A stretch of 64,000 nucleotides of DNA from Puccinia triticina (lineage: Eukaryota > Basidiomycota > Pucciniomycetes > Pucciniales > Pucciniaceae): NCBI RefSeq assembly GCF_026914185.1, contig NC_070566.1:2790001-2854000 (forward strand). Reading direction: 5' to 3'. Both the position numbers and the translations under genes were made by a program. Positions 55,429-64,000 of this stretch are shown here, piece after piece; positions within the stretch are counted from its first letter, which is position 1; each line of letters starts with the position of its first letter. Under the pieces are notes generated by a model. That model was not told the DNA's origin and did no database searches. It saw only the letters and a list, made by a program, of their open reading frames with translations.

Positions 55429-56791
55429 ATGAATCGATTCAGCTTTAGGACCGCGATCGGCCTCTTGGTCAGCTCTTCACTTCTGTCGAACAGCGTCCTC
55501 GCTGGCTTAGAGGATGCTAAGCACTCCACCAAACTGGATCATACCAACTTCGATGCTCAAATCCAAGTGCCAGAAGTCGGTGAGTTTGGTTTCCGAGTGT
55601 CCTTCACACCGCTCTACCGATCTGCTTTTTGATCTCCTTGCTAACTATCATCGTCCTCGTTTTTCAGGAACTCTTGTTGCGTAAGGAATATCCCATCTTC
55701 CGAGTTAACCCTCTCACCTCTACATTAATTGGCCAGCACTGATGAAAATGACTTCCTCATTCTCTCGCACCAGATTTTTTGCTCCTTGGTGTGGTCGTAA
55801 GTAATGATTAGTTCGACATTTTCATTCAAGTCAAATTTTCAACTGAAATGTTTCCCGGATCATGTTTTACCATACAAAAGATTGTAAAAGCTTACTGAAC
55901 CCCTGGGACCAGGTGAGTAAAGTTGCCCATCGCACACATTGGAGTCCTCCACGACTGACGAAGGGACAACCGCTATTTCTAGGCCTCTAAAGCGTTTGAA
56001 TCAGACTCCAAGTGTCGTATAGCCCATTTCGATGCGGATGCTTCAGCTAACCGGGACATAGCCGGGCGGTTTAGCGTATCGGGGTTAGTCTCGACAGGCT
56101 TCGTCACTACGATTCCATCGCACAAGTGTTGATCGTACTTTTTTCATTTCCTTCAGATTCCCGACCATCAAATTTTTGTTCAAGGATAAGAGCAAGGCTC
56201 CCATCGACTACCAGGAAGGCCGGACAGCCGAAACCATCATCAAATTTCTCAACAAACAATGTATGATTTTTTCACTGACTGCGGACATGATATGGGCTGA
56301 GCTAACCCCCTGAATCGTTGATGCGTTTAGGCGGCACCTTCAGAGCGCCAGGGGGCTTACTTCTCCCCGAGGCTGGGCGGGTTGCTGGTTTGGATGAGAT
56401 AGCCAAGTCCTTCCTCGGCCTGTCGAGCGATGAGCGGCCTTCGATCATCGAAAAGGCAACAGAGCTTGCCTCATCTGCTACTGAGAAGATGGCCTCCTAC
56501 TACGTGAAGGTTATGAACAAGTTGATCACTGACGAGTCGTGGCTCACGAAGGAGTCTGAGCGTTTGAAGAAGCTGGCTGAGAAGGGTGCTACCATGGCAA
56601 GTGAAAAGGTAAGCCAACACGCCCCCCCCCCCCTCCCCCCCTTGTGCGCGCGGGATTATCAATCAATTACTGAACCTCACCATATCCGACAGTTCGAGGA
56701 GCTTCAAATCAAACAAAACATCTTGAAAGCTTTCATCCAAGTTAAAGAAGCCGGAGAGCATGTGGTTGACAAGGCTACTGGAGAACTATAG
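55429..56791 (+). CDS. Protein disulfide isomerase, one thioredoxin domain plus ERp29-like tail
   Basis: Forms and shuffles disulfides in the endoplasmic reticulum. Eight exons: 55429-55579, 55668-55680, 55774-55796, 55881-55912, 55983-56083, 56157-56260, 56331-56608, 56693-56791; 801 nt, 266 aa. The signal peptide is MNRFSFRTAIGLLVSSSLLS up to about residue 25. The thioredoxin domain runs over about 33-143 with the active site APWCGHCKS (CGHC near 62-65), FDADA near 92 and FPTIKFL near 110. A helical ERp29-like domain (about 165-266) carries LDEIAKSFL and a Lys/Glu-rich end. The usual second thioredoxin domain of the fungal ERp38/P5-type enzymes is missing, and no HDEL/KDEL is present (ends TGEL). 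Three internal exons are only 13, 23 and 32 nt, and the CGHC codons straddle an intron. Confidence 0.9.
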
Positions 56792-58653
56792 AGACTTAGG
56801 AAGAATAACAATAGAAAAACTAGCTAGAAAAGGAACAGCTCAATCTCTTCTCACTATTCTAGACGCTTCTTCATACATGCAAAGCAATCAAATTTCGTTT
56901 CTTGCTTCTTTTATGCAGGGGATTGTCGGATGATCATTTGACTACTAGACTTTCCTGTCACAGCTCACAGCCCATGGCTTGTGGTCTTTTCAGATTCTGG
57001 CGCTGCGGCTAAGAAATGAGAGAATTGCTGTAACAAACAAGGCTACATAAATAATTAAAGAGTTCATTCCACTTCTTTTTAGAAACACTGTTGGTTGAAA
57101 TTCAACTGGCTATGTGTTAGAGGTACCAGTGCATATCAACAGTGGATCTACATGGTTACTGGTGATGGATGTATAGGTGTGGATTTTTGATAAGGCTGAG
57201 AAGTGTCCAACAAATTCTTGCGTGCAACATTCCCCCCGGGCAACGCTGCTGCCGCGACGGTTCCTGTTCATCCGGGGGGTATGTACATACAGACCTCCCG
57301 TGGTGCACGACGGTTGAACGGAGGTTAGGGCTTCAAGAATCCATGTCAACCACGTGTTGGCCACTCCTCGAGTGCTATAAAGACAAGGCCGATGGACACC
57401 AGCTCTATTTTCTTCAGAAATCCAGGCACTCAAACACCGGTCCGTCTGCGTTACTCGAATCTTGAAGCGATTTGTAGGGCTTCTGCCCTCTTATCACCCA
57501 AGTACTCGAGTACATGTGTCGTGGTCGCTTTCGATTGTGCTAGAGTGAACTTTGTCCAATTTAATCACCCGTTACTCTCGTATATCACTTGTTGGTTTGC
57601 ATTAAGGGCTTCCGGGTTTCATGATTAGGAAACATCCTCGTCCTTTCATCCCTCCCACTCCTGCTTCCTCGCTTCTTTCCACCCGCTCCAAGATGTCTCC
57701 CCAAGTGAAATGCAATCCAATATCCTACCCAAGACTTCTCCAAGTTCCAATTGTGTTGCCCAGCACTTAGTCCCATGTCTGCCTACCTTGCCACACTTGG
57801 ATCTGCCTCTCCAGTACAGCCCTTCGGGTTGATCTGATCAAGACTGAAAAGGGCACCCTCCAATCATCAATGTCACCAATGGTTTAAGAGGTGCAAGCCA
57901 TTCTTACCGAGATTGTACGATCACCTCTCCAGCCTGCTCCATCTAGAGCCATCTCGTTTCACCTGATGAAGTCCCGGGCTGCCGCCCGGCAGAAACCGTG
58001 GACCTCCGAACACAAGAGACCTGTGGTAACTACAAAGGGAGTTGGCCCTCAGATGAAGCAAAGTTATCAAGGACTTCCTGTGCAATCTGGGACCGAGGCC
58101 CGCAGATCTCGAGGGGATCCAGTTGACACGGCCTACATAGGAGACATTGACGGCTGATCAGAACAACATTACGGAGGAGGGAATGGAAAATTCCCAAGGA
58201 ATGACGGAACCAAAAACAAGATAACATAGAGAATCAAAATTGGTAAATACATCAATAAATAAGTCATGAGACCGATCAACCATGGTATTTACCTCAAAGC
58301 ACACAGTTGGTTGGTCACTGAAGGCCGAGGAGGCATTCTCCCGCCGGCAAGGCAAAATGTGGACTTAGAACTGAGAACAGCTTATGATACCTTTTGCGAG
58401 CTTCTTTGCAAGAGTATGGCTGCGTGGGTCAATCATTGCAAGATCAGCAATGTGAGGTTCTCAGGCCATTTTTTTTAGCAATTGAAGAAGTTTTATTCGG
58501 GGTCCACTGGGGTGCATAAATCCACCACACCAGACCACACCCACACCATCCACTCGTGCCTTTACCCGACACTTTACCCTCACTAATCACACAAATTGAT
58601 ACATACATTCCGGAAACGATATCCGGAAACGAGACGCTCTTTCAAAACTAAGA
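56792..58653. other. Intergenic region, no supported gene
   Basis: Short ORFs on both strands without motifs. A direct repeat ATCCGGAAACGA at about 58608-58635 lies just upstream of the next gene and could be a regulatory element. Confidence 0.45.
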
Positions 58654-60212
58654 ATGGTTGCTTTTCTATCCGTTCTTTTCGTTGCCGCTGGCTTCCTGAG
58701 TATGAGTCTGGCAGTGGAAGCGGCCGGCAGTGATACAAACTCTCAGGAGATTGATTGTTTTCGGCGTACGGCTATAAATCGCAAAGAGGATTGTGAACTG
58801 TACGCTTCACCTCTCTCTTACCACTTCCTCTTCTTTTGATGCGATTTTCTAGCCGTCAATTGGTAGGAAAGTTGCTGTTAACTGACAATGGTCATTCAAA
58901 TCAATAATTCAGTGCAATTTCTAAGATTCAATACCAGCGCGACAATACCCTTGATACCGCTTCAAAGCACTTCGGATGGGCTTCCGGAAACTGTTCTGTG
59001 CGTGACAACATCCTTTTTGACTCAAGCAGCTTTAATTATGACTCGCGCAAAATGCTCAAGCCATCTTTATTCGTTTTGATGGCCGCTGGTTGATACAATA
59101 GGTAATCGTCCTTAATCCAGATGGTGCGACAACGTGCGTAAATAATCACTCACGTGGAATACCAGCGGTATTCTCCACATACGATAAATTCAGGGTTTTT
59201 TTTTGCGAAATGAGTCCGATAGTCTTTGGACAACTAATTTTTCAAACCCGTCTTTTTATATGTGGTGACCAGCACCAAAGAGCAAATTCACAAGGGCTTC
59301 AACCAGATCCTTGACCAATGCAAACCACACGTAAGACATCTTTTGGCCATCAAACATTCAGTGTAGTAAGGCAACTGATCAGCTTGCCATGTGCACCTGA
59401 AAACTTTCTTTGGGGTCTTTGTAGGGTGGTGAAGGTAACCCCACAAGTAGTGATGGAATATTCTTGCACATCGGTACCCGGTCCAACGCCTCGTACGCGC
59501 CCTACGAGAGTGACTTTCCATTCCTTTACCCAACATGTGGAATAAATAAGAATGCACCTGATATTCGAGTCGAAGATTGCAAAAGGTATGTGTGCCGCCT
59601 GTTTTCTGGCGCGTGCTGATTGTGTAAACCCTTCCCCTGATTATAATTTTGCATGTTAATCAGGGCCTACAATGATATTACTCTCGATGGTAGTGGAGTT
59701 TTTCCAAGCCAAGGCAACCAACAGGCTCCCTCAGTTACAAACACCTATCAATCATGCACTGTGAGCCACAGAAGATGCTTCTAACTTTCTGCCTCTCATG
59801 CGCCATTCATGACTTCTTCTGTCATCTCAATTACTGGGTTTTCCCTTGACTGTAATAAGGTCATGATTTACACGTCGGATGACTCGACACTTCTCGCGTG
59901 AGTTCAAAGACGCTTATCCCGACTGTTGAGCAGGACTGTACTCATCCTTTCTCATTTATCGATCGACCAGGACAAAAGGGAATCTTAATGACATATTCGG
60001 GAAGATGCTTGGACGGTGTAACGGCAAGGTGAGAATATAGTCTTCCCCTTTTACGATACACTGAGGAAGGTGATCTAATTTCCGTTTCTTTGAGATAGTC
60101 TGGCGTTGTCAGTGTCAAAGAAGGCGCACAGGGGCTGAACGGCAGAGTATATCTGAAAATCAGAAGTAGCATTCCGTGTGGCTTTGGCCCCGGGAAACAA
60201 GTGTGCCATTGA
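58654..60212 (+). CDS. Secreted cysteine-containing protein, about eight exons
   Basis: Starts with a signal peptide (MVAFLSVLFVAAGFLSMSLA, residues 1-20). Exons seen: 58654-58799, 58913 to about 58990-59087 (3' end not settled), 59281-59330, 59425-59585, 59664-59760, 59860-59897, 59971-60028, 60099-60212. Phases agree across all junctions except the one in doubt, where a donor GTGACA or GTTGAT would fit. Cys residues recur in short contexts (EIDCFRR, GNCSVRD, LDQCKPH, YPTCGIN, VEDCKRA, YQSCTVM, GRCNGK, IPCGFGPGKQVCH), suggesting a disulfide-rich extracellular protein of about 280 aa. No known enzyme motif. Small secreted proteins of this kind are typical candidate effectors, but that role is a guess. 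Confidence 0.72.
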
Positions 60213-60834
60213 GGATGACTCGATAAAACTTTGTTCAATCAACTATCCCTGCAGTCGACTTGGCCGCAAATCTAATGTAATGTCAAGCTCATCTTGCAAA
60301 AATCATCCAAGAAGGCATTTTTTGAAAGACATTTGTGTCCCAAGGATTGGTTAGGGATAGCTCATTCAGCATGTCAGAAGTATACGGTTATCTTCTTCCT
60401 GAAGGCTGCTCACATTTTGTTCTGATCACACGTGTAAAACAAGGGGCCAAACCTCTCATTAGGGTAAACTGTTGTATTTGAGTTTTGTACCGAAAGAGAT
60501 CTGTACTTTTTTGTTCAACAGCACATCCAAAAGGTCTTTGGCACAGGTCACTCAAGTATTTGCACAAGTAGATAAATATGATATGTATTTGATGAGATGA
60601 GAGCTCCAAAGCCAGACACTGAAACGTCTTGCATACATGAGTCAATCCTTTAAAAACAAGCAAATTTGATTTATGAAGGAGTTTTGTTTTCTGTTTAGGG
60701 ATAATGAGGCAACATAAATATCTTTGCACGTGCATGTGAAGGAGAAAGAGAAAGTTTTAGTATAAAAGTGCTGCCAATGTAAAAAAGCAAAACAATGAAA
60801 ATATATTGATTGGAGATGAGTGGATATGATGATG

Positions 60835-63800
60835 TTAAAGTTTTATCATGCTTGCGTCTAATCCTAAAGCGTGCAGCATTAAATTTACGTTCCTCTGAAA
60901 TTGACACGAAATAAAACAGATGAAATTCTTGTTCAGTGGCCCATCAGACAGCAGAGCCCCAGAAGGGAAAGAGGAAAAATAAAACATACGATTTTCAAAG
61001 ATCCAATTTCATCAGATACCGATTTCTTGTTGACGGCAATGACATTCTCCAAGACCTTGCCTCTCAATCCGCCTACCAAGATTTGCTGGCCATCGGAGTC
61101 AGTCGAAACGGCCAAGGCGGCCATCAATTGCCAGACTGGTTCATCCTCGAGATCGATCCCAGACCTCATGTACTTCTGGTTCATCTCCAGTGAATCGGTG
61201 GCCAATTGGGGAGGCAATCCAGCTCCTAAGGACAATGCTCCAGCCAAACGAGTCGATGGGAATAGAGAAGGAAAGTCGGAACTGAGATAGTGGAATAATT
61301 GATTGAACACGCCTTGCCATCTTGAGATCGATTCATGACTCGGAGTAGTTGGCTCGTTCTGTTCATTACTCTCAAGTGATGGTACACTCCTTAGCAGCTC
61401 CGCACGACTTAAAAACAAGGTTAAAAATGCGATCCCCGCCTGCAATAAGATTGAGTCGTAGTCAGATAATGCGCGTAAAAGCTGTAAGAAAATATCGTAA
61501 AAGCTCCCAATGCTTACTTTCGAGCGTGCAATCTGCATGAGGTCGTTGCGCGCCATCAAAAGCGAAACGAGTCCAGTCACAAGATCTAAAGATATCTTAT
61601 TAATAACAGCCATCATCGGTGCTACTACGCAATTCATGAATAGCTCGGTCTCCAACTCAATCTCTGGACGACTTCTCTGATCTGATGAGAAGGAGGAATC
61701 GGAGGGGAGATCGAGCATACGAGCATCGGACACGACATCGACGGTTTCGAAAGTGGCAACGAGTAAAGTGAGAACTTGAAGGGATTGCTCGCGATTCAAT
61801 AGTCGCATCACTCGAGGAAGAACTCGTTTGCCCTTTGGAACGGAAATTAACGAGACGAAGGGGTGGGGGTGGCTAATTTGTAAAAAACATCAGGATCGGA
61901 ATACTGAACGGTTTTATTTATTTACCTTATACCAAGAGGATCCAAAACCCTAAGCTGCTTCCAAATTTTATCCTTTTGGCTTTCGTACTGGGCCTCCCTA
62001 AGATAGGCATTGAGATTGGTTAGAAAATCCTTTTTGCTATCATATATTTACTAAACGATCTACCAACCATTCATCCAGTTGACTTTTTCCATCTTCCATC
62101 TCGAGCGATTGGGCGCTGGGCTGGGTCCGGCGGAGTTGTTCAACTTCAAGCACCGTAGAATATAACCTTTCCAGGGACATCAGGATTTGCCGGTGACGCA
62201 TGGCAGGTTGACCAGCACCTATCTGAGAAGAAGTGAATGAAGGGTCAGCCGAGGTCGTTTTCTGGAGACTTAGTCGATCTCAAAGCAGGGGTTACTCACT
62301 GGGGTAGTGTTTGGTAGTGAGCCGGCTAGTGCCCCGGGATGATTTTCACCTCCTGCGGCTGTGGTCAAGTCGTCTGAAGACGTCGGTTGGACTTGAAGCA
62401 TTTGCCGAGGCGCAGAGCGAGTTCGCAAAGAAATTTTACCCAACGCTCCCTCCAATGAGACTATGAATGCAGAGGATCATATTAGCACAATGGAGTCCGC
62501 TCGAGCAACAACAAATACTGACCTTGTGACATTTTGGGGCGTTCCTTCGCATGATCGATGATCCTCTGAACGTTTTGCGCCATTCGAATCATGGCATGCT
62601 CACGTCGAGTCAAACGTCTTTCGATTGCTCGAGAGTTACGGACTGGCTCGAGGCCACCGATCCCATCATAGTCTTGGCTGATCCTCTCGTCAGAAGAAGC
62701 GGCCTGGGCGCGCCTCCCAGCAACAGCTGTATGAGCTTGGTGCTGAGCGGCCACTCGACTAGCCCGAATGGCGGAGTATACGTGAAAGTAAAAGTCATCG
62801 GCATACGGATCGAATCCAGCTTGGCCGTGACTGGGGTTGACAAGTTGAGATACTTGGATCCGTGTGATGAAATCTTTGTCACCTTGACTCATAAGGTTGT
62901 TGTACTTTGACATCTCGGCAATCTTGGTAGCTTTCCTTCGGCGAAGAGCTTCTCGTCGTTCTTGTTCCTGGATGCGAGCTTCAGCCGCAGAACGAAGTTC
63001 TTCGACAGGAATCGTACCACTTGGGGTCTGAACAAATGGGGTCTGCGTTGCACTGCGAGGTGGGACGGATCCAGTTCTCATGTGATGACCGAATCCTGCA
63101 ACGGGCGGGTTGGATACATGTCGACCGGGTAAGACTTGGGGGGGAGAGGGCACAGCTGGAAGGCGTGTCATTAAGGGCTGGATTTGCATTTGTTGTTGAG
63201 TTGGAATGTTGCTGTACATTTGATGCTGTTGCTGCTGCAGACGCAACCATTCCGAATGTTGCGGATGGGCTGGATGAGCTGGATGATTATGGGGAGGCAA
63301 ACTGGATGGAGTTTGAGGCCCCCGGGGCATGGGTGCCATGACGGGAGATGAGATGAGGGGTTGTGCGTTGATATTTCTATGGATTTGCTGTACTGACTGA
63401 GCTCTACTCTGTAAGGATGGCTGAGAGAAGGGAAGGGCCGCATGAGGGGTTGATGATCTGCTGGCAGTAGTAGTCGCGAGTTTTCTTTCGTGGTTCGCCA
63501 ACAGCGCAGCCTCAACTTGTTCTAAGGTCAACGCCTGAGGGGGGAGACCGGCTGGGGGGATAGAGTTCTTTGCAGCGGAGTTGGCTCGGAGTTCTGCTTC
63601 AATTTCCTCCAAGGTACGGATCTTGTGGGGCTTGGACACGGTGGCAGCAGGCGCACTTCCGGGTGGCTTCGAAGCAGGGAATGGGCCGCTTGAATGGCGA
63701 TGGTTAATGTTCGATTTGGGCGCAAGCAGTGGATCTTCCAGTAGGCTGACGGGTCCAGCCTTGCGACGAGACGGTGAAGAAGAGCGAGGAGCTAACGATC

Positions 63801-63929
63801 CGCTGGGCTCACGGTCCGCCAAAAGACTTGACATGGTGGTCCAATTGGCACCGTCTTGTGATTTTTGCTTGGGGGGTTCCAAGGCACCAAGGTATTGAGC
63901 CGTGGAGCCCGAAAAATCAAAATCTTTAT
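60835..63929 (-). CDS. PAT1: PAT1, mRNA decapping and P-body factor (5' end outside window)
   Basis: Activates decapping and represses translation with Dhh1 and the Lsm1-7 complex. Exons on the minus strand: 63929-62523, 62460-62300, 62222-62068, 61997-61926, 61872-60990, 60894-60835. Together they give 911 codons in frame, and the first visible exon begins after a TTCTAG acceptor, so the start codon lies beyond position 64000. The N-terminus contains FDFSGSTAQYLG and then a Pro/Gln-rich low-complexity part. The conserved core has MSQGDKDFITRIQVSQLVNP, ERRLTRREHAMIR, a SHPHPFVSLISVPKGKRVLP block and a helical C-terminal domain ending RNVNLMLHALGLDASMIKL, where PAT1 proteins end. The last exon is only 20 codons and is easy to miss. 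Confidence 0.93.
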
Positions 63930-64000
63930 CTAGAATTAGAAATGCAGAAAAATGTCTCTCAGTGAGCAAAGTTTTATTTTTTATGAAGGGATTTGTGTTC

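Overview
This window looks like a repeat-rich chromosome segment of a basidiomycete, most likely a rust fungus (Pucciniales). That placement is inference. It rests on intron-dense genes with short GT-AG introns, fungal-type gamma-tubulin, PAT1, PDI and GATA genes, secreted-protein genes between transposons, and nested LTR retrotransposons. I saw no rRNA, tRNA or organellar signal.

Layout. 1-5.6 kb: a small signal-peptide gene cut by a 949-bp solo LTR that itself carries a palindromic MITE, then diverged LTR-like inverted arms. 5.6-22.6 kb: a nest of transposons. A dead minus-strand Ty1/copia element is split inside RNase H by another LTR (5-bp duplication GTTGG). That LTR is split by a young Ty3/gypsy element (6803-18556, two 968-bp LTRs with about four differences). 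The gypsy gag is split by an 837-bp hAT-type MITE with an exact 8-bp duplication. The gypsy element also carries an antisense three-exon gene and a second zinc-knuckle ORF behind pol. 22.6-31.8 kb: degenerate transposon genes, a hAT MITE fragment and one clean six-exon gene of unknown function. 31.85-41.2 kb: a possible 9.4-kb TIR element holding a second copy of the solo LTR and about 4 kb of short palindromes with the core TGATGACCGGTCATCA. These arrays lie in at least two further TIR elements, and the same palindromes fill the hAT MITE inside the gypsy gag. 41.2-45.1 kb: LTR debris, then a predicted secreted-protein gene (464 aa, four exons) and its broken tandem paralogue.

46.4-64 kb is gene space: gamma-tubulin (minus, 3 exons, 479 aa), a GATA-finger factor (plus, 4 exons, 508 aa), a one-domain PDI with an ERp29-like tail (plus, 8 exons including one of 13 nt, 266 aa), a cysteine-containing secreted protein (plus, 8 exons) and PAT1 (minus, 5' end outside the window). 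Exon models were built by hand from splice signals and reading-frame agreement. Except for one junction in the secreted gene at 58.6 kb, every reported model adds up to a whole number of codons.

The most unusual signal is the set of palindrome arrays. The stems keep pairing while their sequence changes, and the same unit sits in transposons with unrelated ends. The best-supported structural result is the stepwise transposon nest with target duplications at most levels.
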